DNA from: Bacteriovoracaceae bacterium
GTDB taxonomy: Bacteria; Bdellovibrionota; Bacteriovoracia; Bacteriovoracales; Bacteriovoracaceae
DNA: 8,753 bases
Direction of reading: 5' to 3'
Assembly (NCBI GenBank): GCA_947448095.1
Contig: CANFNN010000101.1
Location: 1 to 8,753, forward strand
The translations under genes and the position numbers were made by a program. Positions 1-5,246 of this stretch are shown piece after piece (within the stretch, counting starts at the first letter, position 1; each line of letters opens with the position of its first letter). The notes under the pieces were generated by a model. It saw nothing but the letters and a program-made list of their open reading frames with translations, did no database searches and was not told where the DNA came from.

Positions 1-878
1 AGAAAGCAGAGATCACAAACAAGAAAATTCCTGAATTAAAAAAACAGTATGATGCTTTGAAAGTGACTTCATCAAAAATTAAGGAAACTGGCGAGTTGAT
101 GAAAATCAGTAATGAGCTTGAATCAATGTTGAACTCTGTTCAGGCCCAATATGTGAAAATTGACGAGTATGATAGAAGAATCAGTGACTCTAAAAAACAG
201 TCAAAAGGTTTTAAAGCGACAATTCTAACTAAATATTCAGACGTTGAAATTCAAAAGCGTAAAGAGAAGCTAGAGAAATATTACGGTGAATTCAATCAGA
301 GTGGTGAGTCAATTGATAAAGCGGCTTGGGACAAAGAACTTTTTAATGAATTTAAAATGGTTCGTATTTCAGGTAAGGCCGTGGAAGAAAATGAGCTTGG
401 TGTCGACCCAACTCTTCTCTCGCCGCAAGTAAAACTTGCTTTAAATTCACTGGTAGAAGTTGAATCGATGACTTGTGTACTTGATCCCATGACCACAAAA
501 GGCTTAACTCTTGAAGGAGTCTTGAAAGGTGCTGCTAAAGTAGGGATGATCTTGACTCTGCCTGTGACTGCAGCGGTGGGCGGAGCAGCAGCTTTAGTCG
601 CGATGCCATTCACTACGATAGCTTCATTAGTTTGTGTTGGTTGCGGTGATCCAGGTGACAAATTACCTAGTTGGATGGCCTTCGGTAACCTGACTCAATT
701 AAATCTTTCAAAGTCTAGTAGGCGGCGAGCAGCGGGAGATATTAAGGATGGTCTTGATTCCTATATTAATCTAGGCGGAGCCTTAAAAGTGAATGCCTCA
801 AAAAATTCAACGACTCATGACAACTGGGAAGAGCTAAGTCGACAAAACGAAGAAAGAAAAGCTAAGAAGGAAGATTAA
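1..878 (+). CDS. Coiled-coil protein with hydrophobic segment, C-terminal part (5' end outside window)
   Basis: Not recognised. The reading frame is open to the left edge (first full codon at 3), and the only start-like codon near the edge is a TTG at 57 with no ribosome binding site, so I read this as the 3' part of a longer gene. The first ~120 visible residues are rich in Lys, Glu, Ile and Leu and look helical or coiled-coil, with no visible catalytic motif. Bases ~534-641 encode a 36-residue stretch rich in Ala, Val, Gly and Leu, long enough for a membrane hairpin or one to two membrane helices; it ends in a CVGCGDPG segment. The tail is hydrophilic and ends in a Lys/Glu-rich stretch. The gene converges on the lipoprotein gene at 894-1922, and its TAA lies inside a hairpin shared with that gene. 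A membrane- or envelope-associated structural role is possible but is only inference. Confidence 0.7.
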   Translation, partial: KAEITNKKIPELKKQYDALKVTSSKIKETGELMKISNELESMLNSVQAQYVKIDEYDRRISDSKKQSKGFKATILTKYSDVEIQKRKEKLEKYYGEFNQSGESIDKAAWDKELFNEFKMVRISGKAVEENELGVDPTLLSPQVKLALNSLVEVESMTCVLDPMTTKGLTLEGVLKGAAKVGMILTLPVTAAVGGAAALVAMPFTTIASLVCVGCGDPGDKLPSWMAFGNLTQLNLSKSSRRRAAGDIKDGLDSYINLGGALKVNASKNSTTHDNWEELSRQNEERKAKKED

Positions 879-902
879 CTAAGAGCCTTGGTCTTAGTTA
901 AT
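874..902. terminator. Shared hairpin between convergent genes
   Basis: Perfect 11-bp inverted repeat: left arm 874-884 (ATTAACTAAGA), loop 885-891 (GCCTTGG), right arm 892-902. It contains the TAA stop of the + strand gene (876-878) and the TAA stop of the - strand gene (894-896). Because the arms are symmetric it would fold in either transcript. The stem is AT-rich. On the minus side it is followed by a T-rich stretch (CTTCCTTCTT); on the plus side there is no clean T-run. A bidirectional terminator is the natural reading, better supported for the minus-strand transcript. Confidence 0.6.
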
Positions 903-1922
903 TAATCCATCAATCAGGGATCTGATTTGGGCTTTTTTCAGATCAGAGTCTTCTTTTGTTTCCGCTTGTTCCTGATTTGCATCCCCTAAACTGATTTTTG
1001 AATAGGCCGATTTAAGAGTCTTTTCAAGTTCTTTATCTACACCTATGTAGTGCAAGAATTCTTTCGCAGTAGTGGCTGCTTCCAGATATTTAATGGTTTG
1101 TTTTTTTGTTGGCTCATTTGACTTTGAAAATGTCTCAGGAAGCTCAATAGAGCCAAGTTTTCCGCCAGAAATCTTGAATAATGCTGCCTTGATTTTTTGA
1201 CTGAGGGTCATATTTCTTTTGTCGGTTAGATTTTTAAGACCCAAAGCCGAGATCATATCAACCCGTGCTTTGATGAGTTCAATCATGATTTCTTTATTCA
1301 TCCCACTTACCAGAACCTCTTCATAATCAGTCATGGCCTCGCCGTCACTGTCTTTTTTGAGAGCACTTTTTACGATGTCATAAAATGATATGGCTTGAAC
1401 TTCAGCGTTTGAATCGATTAATTCTTCTTGGTAGTGGTGATTCATGTGCATGGTTGCGGCCAGCGCATAAAAGGCTTGCTCAGCATTATGCTTTTTTCCA
1501 TCGTTGGTTGGACTCATCTTTTTGAGATTGATCTTTCCATAAACGTCACAAATTCTTTTAGTGAATTCATTGACTGCATCCAAAATCAGGACGTCACGAG
1601 CGTGTTTATTATCAAAATCTTTCTGGGCCGACCAAAGTTGGAATTCAAATGATTTAAAGTACACGGCCGCAGCAGCTATTTTTGATCCAATCTGTTCATC
1701 TTCAGAATTAAGGATAATGAATTTCTTATTTCTAGTGTCTTCGGTTTCTTTCGAGCGAATCTGCTGGTACATCACAGTTGTCGTGGTCTTCATCTCATCA
1801 GTTGTAGAGGACATCTGCTCGGTCTTCGCCTTCATGGAGTCCATGTTCTTTTCCACTTTCTGAACTTTTGAGCAAGAAACGGAAAGTGATAGGACGGCCA
1901 AAATTAAAACAGACTTTTTCAT
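894..1922 (-). CDS. Putative outer-membrane lipoprotein with Met/Thr heptad coiled coil
   Basis: 342 residues. The N-terminus MKKSVLILAVLSLSVSC is a lipoprotein signal peptide: positive start, hydrophobic core, and a lipobox-like S-V-S-C with Cys17 as the lipidation site. Ser follows the Cys, which in Gram-negatives usually means outer-membrane sorting (established rule, applied here). Residues ~20-56 form a regular heptad repeat: V23, M30, M37, M44 and M51 are exactly seven apart, and M27, T34, T41, T48 and I55 form the second register, as in Lpp-type coiled coils. The remaining ~280 residues are mostly helical and charged, with a Lys/Glu/Gln-rich region near the C-terminus; I recognise no enzymatic motif. 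The start is fixed by AGGAGT (minus strand, 1927-1932) about 4-5 bases before the ATG. A TAGAAT element lies just upstream on the minus strand, but I see no convincing -35. It is 93 bp downstream of the secreted-protein gene, so co-transcription is possible. Function unknown. Confidence 0.8.
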   Translation of the reverse strand: MKKSVLILAVLSLSVSCSKVQKVEKNMDSMKAKTEQMSSTTDEMKTTTTVMYQQIRSKETEDTRNKKFIILNSEDEQIGSKIAAAAVYFKSFEFQLWSAQKDFDNKHARDVLILDAVNEFTKRICDVYGKINLKKMSPTNDGKKHNAEQAFYALAATMHMNHHYQEELIDSNAEVQAISFYDIVKSALKKDSDGEAMTDYEEVLVSGMNKEIMIELIKARVDMISALGLKNLTDKRNMTLSQKIKAALFKISGGKLGSIELPETFSKSNEPTKKQTIKYLEAATTAKEFLHYIGVDKELEKTLKSAYSKISLGDANQEQAETKEDSDLKKAQIRSLIDGLIN

Positions 1923-2015
1923 AAATACTCCTGATTAGGAATATTCTAGCTAGTTTTTGGAGTAAGGAAGGCACGCGGGAAGAGATTACGCACACCTGTT
2001 CATTTTTTAGACAGT

Positions 2016-2717
2016 CTATTTGAAAGGATTCATTTGATAGACTTTACCGTTTTGACGGTAAGACTGAATTCGGACTTTCATAAAAGTAGGAGTCACTCCG
2101 CCTCGCTGATCGACTCGTTTGAAGAGGCTCAGGTAGTGGCTGTCGACTCGTCCGGTGGCTTTATAATCTAAATACAGGGTTTTAAGCCAGGCCGGTAAAT
2201 CCGGTCGACCTGGAATAAGGAGGATCTCTTTTTCAATTTCAACTACGGGTGTGCCCTCATAAAGGGTGAAGTCTATATAATCGGCCACCACATTTCTGGG
2301 AAGTCCCACTCTTTCAGGAGGAGTTTGGGGAGTGGTTAAAAAGATCCCTACAAGGTCCTCATACACTTCTCGGGAAAACCCAGGGCTCATAATAACGTAC
2401 GGGGTAATTCCTGTTTTAAGCTGGCTTGTTTCAAGAATGATTGGCATGTTGGTTCCGACATAATGGCGATAGATTATGCCTTGAGGGCTGACTTCTTTCA
2501 CTTCTTTAGGGATGCCAGTAATGATGTAGTCAGAGCGCTCAGCTTGACCCTCATATTGGTCTCGTTTAACCAGCCCATCTTTCTTTTTTGTCATCCATGA
2601 ATTCGTAATAGACCGAGCTTCGAGAATCTGACTTTTAATTGTCTCTTGCTCAGTTTGGGCAAAAAGCGCAAAAGAAAAGACCAGTGAAAAGGCTAGGGAA
2701 AGTGTTTTAAAGGTCAT
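2016..2717 (-). CDS. Secreted/periplasmic protein of unknown function
   Basis: 233 residues. The first 20 residues are a classical Sec signal peptide: MTFK, then a hydrophobic core of Leu, Phe, Ala and Ser ending in ALFA before QTEQ, with signal peptidase I cleavage likely after Ala20. There is no lipobox Cys. The mature protein of ~213 residues is mixed alpha/beta in appearance, with several short beta-like stretches (YIITGI, GIIYRHYV, PYVIMSPGF, VVEIEKEILLIPG) and no transmembrane helix or catalytic motif I can name. The start is supported by GGAG (minus strand, 2723-2726) five bases before the ATG. It is divergent from the ribosomal cluster and lies upstream of the lipoprotein gene on the same strand, so the two may form an envelope-related transcription unit. 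I do not recognise the family. Confidence 0.8.
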   Translation of the reverse strand: MTFKTLSLAFSLVFSFALFAQTEQETIKSQILEARSITNSWMTKKKDGLVKRDQYEGQAERSDYIITGIPKEVKEVSPQGIIYRHYVGTNMPIILETSQLKTGITPYVIMSPGFSREVYEDLVGIFLTTPQTPPERVGLPRNVVADYIDFTLYEGTPVVEIEKEILLIPGRPDLPAWLKTLYLDYKATGRVDSHYLSLFKRVDQRGGVTPTFMKVRIQSYRQNGKVYQMNPFK

Positions 2718-2848
2718 AGGAACTCCGTGATTTAGGGACTTGATAGCGCTTAAATTGAGGCTTTGCCTACGGGGCCGGAAAATATTACCAAGGACTTAGC
2801 GGGATTATGGCTTTGGCTGCGGTGCGCATTAAAGGGGGCAGTTACAAA

Positions 2849-2868
2849 CACTTGGACGGCCCCAAGTG
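2849..2868. repeat. Inverted repeat in the intergenic region upstream of the bS6-bS18 gene
   Basis: Perfect 7-bp inverted repeat: CACTTGG, six-base spacer ACGGCC, CCAAGTG. It overlaps the candidate -35 element at 2852-2857. No T-run follows it on either strand, so it looks more like a protein-binding palindrome than a terminator. A regulatory role is inference from position. Confidence 0.45.
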
Positions 2869-2881
2869 AGTGTGCTAAGTT
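2852..2881 (+). promoter_or_regulatory. Candidate promoter of the ribosomal-protein cluster
   Basis: TTGGAC (2852-2857) resembles the sigma-70 -35 TTGACA. An 18-bp spacer separates it from TAAGTT (2876-2881), a weak -10 preceded by an extended-minus-10 TG (2873-2874). Transcription would start near 2888, giving a leader of about 70 bases that includes the hairpin at 2914-2938. The match is moderate, and other AT-rich hexamers lie nearby (for example around 2896-2905), so the exact site is uncertain. Confidence 0.4.
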
Positions 2882-2913
2882 CCCGAAGACATTCAGTTAA
2901 TTTATTTCATCTC

Positions 2914-2943
2914 GCTCATGGCAAATGTGTCCATGGGCTTTTT
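2914..2943 (+). terminator. Terminator-like leader hairpin (candidate attenuator) before the bS6-bS18 gene
   Basis: GCTCATGG (2914-2921) pairs with CCATGGGC (2931-2938) in an 8-bp stem with one G-U pair and a 9-base loop, directly followed by five Ts (2939-2943). The hairpin plus T-run has the form of a Rho-independent terminator. It sits only 7 bases before the SD and 17 bases before the ATG of the ribosomal-protein gene, downstream of the likely promoter. Ribosomal-protein operons are often autoregulated through leader RNA, and S6:S18 complexes are known to bind their own leaders in many bacteria; whether this hairpin does so is inference. It could also terminate transcripts from further upstream. 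Confidence 0.5.
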
Positions 2944-2950
2944 ATAACCC

Positions 2951-2956
2951 AGGAGG
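2951..2956 (+). promoter_or_regulatory. Ribosome binding site fixing the bS6-bS18 start
   Basis: A perfect AGGAGG four bases before ATG 2961. An in-frame ATG at 2925 would extend the protein by 12 residues, but it has no SD, lies in the loop of the leader hairpin, and the extra residues do not belong to bS6. Homology also begins at 2961 (MIYETAFVVRPD). Confidence 0.9.
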
Positions 2957-2960
2957 AAAT

Positions 2961-3581
2961 ATGATCTACGAAACGGCATTTGTCGTTCGCCCAGACGCAT
3001 CCGAAGAAGCAGTAGCTTCTGTTAAAAATGCGCTTGCGGAAGCTTTCAAAGAGCACGGCGCGGAAGTTCTTGTCACAGACACGTGGGGAGTGAAAACATT
3101 CGCTCAACCTGCAGAATCAGGCCTTAAGAAAGGCGCTTACCACTATTTCATGTACAAAGGTGCAGGAAAGCTTAACGCTGAAATTGAGCGTCGTTTTCTC
3201 ATTAATGAAAATTTGGTTCGTCACCTTATCATCAAACTTGGTGAAGATAAGGATCAAGCTGAAATCGTTAAAAACTACAAAAACCCTAATCATTCTCAAG
3301 TTGCTTCAGACATGGATGACGAAGGTGGTTACGGCGGTGGCGAAGATAAAGATAAGAAAATGCACTCTAAGCGCAAATCTTGTTGGTTCTCTGCTAAGAA
3401 AACTTCACCAGATTGGAAAGACCCTAAGTCTTATTCATGGCTTGTGAACGAGTTTGGAAAAATTTCTCCAGCTCGCGTTACTGGTTTGACTCCGACTTTT
3501 CAGCGTCGTGCAAACGAAGCGATTAAACGTGGTCGTAACATGCTTCTTATCAGTTACCAGTCTAATGAGACTGCTCGCTAA
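2961..3581 (+). CDS. rpsF-rpsR: Fused 30S ribosomal proteins bS6 and bS18
   Basis: 206 residues in one uninterrupted frame. Residues 1-~105 are bS6: MIYETAFVVRPD matches the N-terminal strand, DTWGVKTFAQP (40-50) followed by KKGAYHYFMY (56-65) matches the conserved central region, and ERRFLINENLVRHLIIKL (76-93) matches the last helix and strand. Residues ~106-133 are an acidic, Gly-rich linker (DMDDEGGYGGGEDKD). Residues 134-206 are bS18: KRKSCWFSAKK aligns with the RRKKVCRFCAE region, DWKD follows, and GKISPARVTG (166-175), then FQRRANEAIKRGR (180-192) and LLISYQ, is the bS18 core. The bS18 part is 73 residues, near the usual ~75. The second Cys of the CxxC-like motif is Ser. bS6 and bS18 normally form a heterodimer on the 30S platform beside 16S rRNA helices 22-23 and are usually separate genes, often with ssb or priB between. 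Met134 could serve as an internal start but has no good SD. Codon use (AAC, ATC, CGT, CTT) fits high expression. Confidence 0.9.
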   Translation: MIYETAFVVRPDASEEAVASVKNALAEAFKEHGAEVLVTDTWGVKTFAQPAESGLKKGAYHYFMYKGAGKLNAEIERRFLINENLVRHLIIKLGEDKDQAEIVKNYKNPNHSQVASDMDDEGGYGGGEDKDKKMHSKRKSCWFSAKKTSPDWKDPKSYSWLVNEFGKISPARVTGLTPTFQRRANEAIKRGRNMLLISYQSNETAR

Positions 3582-3597
3582 GAGGTAATAAAATAGT

Positions 3598-4578
3598 ATG
3601 AATGCTGAAATTTTGCAAACTCCTCAACTTTCAACCAGCCGATTGCTCCTTTTAGGGCTCTCTTCTGTTGTATTGTGTATGAGTTTCATTATGTCGGTGT
3701 TTGCTCCGTTTCCGCTTGCTCTTGCGGTCATTTTATATGGACGCACAAAGGGTTTATTAACTGGTTTATTGGGCCTCACACTCAGTTTTGGGTTTGCGGC
3801 TTTTTACTTCAGTGACCTCACGTTATTTGGTTTTTATGTTTGTGTGTTTATTTTTGGTTTTGCGATTGCGGAAATTGTCACCAGAGGAATTTCGCCTATT
3901 AAAGGGCTGGTTACTTTCGGTTTAGGTTTCATTCTGCTTTTATCAGTAGGATTTGGCGCAATCATTAAGTCAGAAAATTTAACCGTGCAGCAGTTTATTC
4001 TCAAACAGCTTGAGTTGAGTAAGACTAAATTGGATCAGCAGAAAAAACTTATTGAGCAAAGTTCTCAAGAGAATTCGATTGAGATCCTTCAGCTTTTAGA
4101 TCGTCCCGATTTGATTGCTAAGGAAATGATGGAATCTCTTCCGGGTTATTTGTTTATGGGTGTCTTCGTCATGCTCTGGTTTAACATGTTTTTAGTTCTA
4201 AAGAGCCGTAGGCTCCTTTTGACTTCTAATGAGTATCCTTATTCGGAAAAGAATCTTTTGAATTTTAAAGTCCCTTTTGGCTTCGTGATACTTTTGGCCG
4301 TTGGTCTAGTACTCGTCGTTTGGGGCAAAGAAATTGGGTATCAGTATTCAGAAGTAGTCGGTTTTACGATTATTAAATGTTTGGGAATCTTTTATTTTTT
4401 CCAGGGATTTGGTATCTTTAGCGATCTTCTGACATTCATGGGGATTATGGGCTTTTTCCGCAGTTTGATTGTCATGGCCGTGATTTTCATGGCGTACTAT
4501 CTGATTGTGGCTGCTGGTTTATTTGATAACTGGTTTGATTTTAGAAAATATTTCGTCAAACCAAAAATTGAAAATTAA
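3598..4578 (+). CDS. DUF2232 (YybS-like) multi-pass membrane protein
   Basis: 326 residues, strongly hydrophobic. About eight to nine membrane segments can be seen, roughly at residues 16-35, 37-48, 52-71, 75-96, 102-123, 183-202, 225-243, 252-275 and 288-308. Between the fifth and sixth lies a hydrophilic, helical loop of ~55 residues (LSKTKLDQQKKLIEQ onwards). Length, topology and position between rpsR and rplI match the DUF2232/YybS family; in Bacillus subtilis yybS also lies close to rplI and dnaC. The assignment rests on topology and context, not on a signature residue. Molecular function is unknown; a transporter-like (ECF S-component-like) fold has been suggested for relatives, which I cannot verify here. 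The ATG lies 16 bases after the bS6-bS18 stop; the SD-like AGAGGT (3581-3586) overlaps that stop and is 11 bases from the ATG, rather far, suggesting modest translation. Codon use is T-rich, unlike the ribosomal genes on both sides. Confidence 0.75.
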   Translation: MNAEILQTPQLSTSRLLLLGLSSVVLCMSFIMSVFAPFPLALAVILYGRTKGLLTGLLGLTLSFGFAAFYFSDLTLFGFYVCVFIFGFAIAEIVTRGISPIKGLVTFGLGFILLLSVGFGAIIKSENLTVQQFILKQLELSKTKLDQQKKLIEQSSQENSIEILQLLDRPDLIAKEMMESLPGYLFMGVFVMLWFNMFLVLKSRRLLLTSNEYPYSEKNLLNFKVPFGFVILLAVGLVLVVWGKEIGYQYSEVVGFTIIKCLGIFYFFQGFGIFSDLLTFMGIMGFFRSLIVMAVIFMAYYLIVAAGLFDNWFDFRKYFVKPKIEN

Positions 4579-4595
4579 GATTCAAGGAGTTTAAT

Positions 4596-5168
4596 ATGAA
4601 AGTCATCCTTATTGAAAAGGTTAAGGCGTTAGGAACAATCGGCGAGATCGTAAACGTATCTGCTGGATTCGCTCGTAACTATCTCTACCCAAACAAGCTT
4701 GCCATCTTAGCTGATGAAAAGAACTCAAACGTTCTTAAAGACAAGCAAAAAGCTCTCGCTAAGAAAATTGGCGCTGAGAAAGATCTCGCTCTTGCACTCA
4801 AGACAAAACTTGAAGGCGTGACTGTAGAATTGATCAAGAAAGTTGGAGCTAACGGTCGCCTTTTTGGTGCTGTTACTTCTCAAGACATTGCTAAAGAACT
4901 TGAAAAACAAGGTTTCCACCTTGAGCGTCGTCTACTTACTGTAGACGGTTCTATCAAGTCTCTTGGAACTTACGATGTTAAAGCAAAACTCTTTAACGAT
5001 GTAACTGCAACGTTCAAACTTAAAGTTGCAATTGATGCTGCTATGGCCGAAGAGCTTAAAAAGCAACAAGCTGAAGCTCAAAAGCGTAACGCTGATAAAA
5101 AAGCGAAAGCTGAAGCACTTAAAGCTGCTGCTGCTGCAGAAGCTGAAGCTGCTGCTAACGAAGAGTAA
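4596..5168 (+). CDS. rplI: 50S ribosomal protein bL9 with extended C-terminal tail
   Basis: 190 residues. bL9 binds 23S rRNA at the base of the L1 stalk and helps maintain reading frame. The N-terminal rRNA-binding domain is typical: MKVILIEKVKALG, GEIVNVSAGFARNYLYP (16-32) and NKLAILAD. The connecting helix runs through ~41-75, and the C-terminal domain includes GRLFGAVTSQDIAKEL (87-102) and the following strands to about residue 148. E. coli bL9 has 149 residues; here residues ~150-190 add a Lys/Ala/Glu-rich helical tail, partly encoded by GCT repeats (about 5124-5157). AAGGAGT (4584-4590) lies five bases before the ATG, a strong SD. It follows the DUF2232 gene by 17 bp, so it is likely in the same operon, and is followed by a strong terminator. 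Codon choice fits a highly expressed gene. Confidence 0.96.
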   Translation: MKVILIEKVKALGTIGEIVNVSAGFARNYLYPNKLAILADEKNSNVLKDKQKALAKKIGAEKDLALALKTKLEGVTVELIKKVGANGRLFGAVTSQDIAKELEKQGFHLERRLLTVDGSIKSLGTYDVKAKLFNDVTATFKLKVAIDAAMAEELKKQQAEAQKRNADKKAKAEALKAAAAAEAEAAANEE

Positions 5169-5182
5169 TTTTTTCGATTCTT

Positions 5183-5214
5183 GCCTGAGAGAGTTTACTC
5201 TCTCAGGCCCTTTT
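5183..5214 (+). terminator. Rho-independent terminator after rplI
   Basis: Perfect 11-bp stem: GCCTGAGAGAG (5183-5193), loop TTTA, CTCTCTCAGGC (5198-5208), followed by CCTTTTGTT. It lies 14 bases after the rplI stop and only 33 bases before the dnaB ATG. It probably ends most transcripts of the ribosomal cluster, lowering the amount of dnaB message relative to rplI. There is no matching T-run for the minus strand, so it acts on the plus strand only. Confidence 0.85.
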
Positions 5215-5228
5215 GTTCAGGATGAACA
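5214..5228. repeat. Short perfect palindrome upstream of dnaB
   Basis: TGTTCA, spacer GGA, TGAACA: a 6-bp inverted repeat directly after the T-run of the rplI terminator and five bases before the dnaB SD. It could fold as a small hairpin next to the ribosome binding site or serve as a protein-binding site. I see no clear sigma-70 promoter between the terminator and dnaB, so dnaB may depend on read-through. Role unknown. Confidence 0.4.
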
Positions 5229-5233
5229 TCTTT

Positions 5234-5237
5234 GGAG
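5234..5237 (+). promoter_or_regulatory. Ribosome binding site fixing the dnaB start
   Basis: GGAG, nine bases before ATG 5247. The TTG at 5232 in the same frame would overlap this SD and adds five residues with no support, so 5247 (MAQENSHELP) is the better start. Confidence 0.75.
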
Positions 5238-5246
5238 AGCTTCAAA

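Noticed and set aside
296..661. 121-residue ORF on the minus strand opposite the first gene
   Set aside because: Antisense shadow of a longer frame with better composition. No SD and no recognisable protein features.
1428..1863. Two overlapping + strand ORFs opposite the lipoprotein gene
   Set aside because: Antisense to a gene with a clear SD, signal peptide and heptad repeat. The products look like random hydrophobic translations.
1934..1965. Palindromic CTAGCTAG and GAATATTC near the lipoprotein start
   Set aside because: Short AT-rich palindromes expected by chance. A TAGAAT -10 could overlap them but lacks a matching -35.
2918..2947. Nine-codon upstream ORF in the leader of the bS6-bS18 gene (ATG GCA AAT ... 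TTA TAA)
   Set aside because: No SD precedes it, it contains no run of one amino acid typical of leader peptides, and it lies within the hairpin. It probably arises by chance.
2925..2960. Longer start for the bS6-bS18 gene at ATG 2925
   Set aside because: No SD, lies in the hairpin loop, and adds residues unlike bS6. The perfect AGGAGG fits ATG 2961.
2718..2960. Possible small RNA or tRNA in the divergent intergenic region
   Set aside because: I looked for a cloverleaf and for a TTC-type T-loop (GGTTCNANNCC) and found none. Only the inverted repeat and the leader hairpin stand out.
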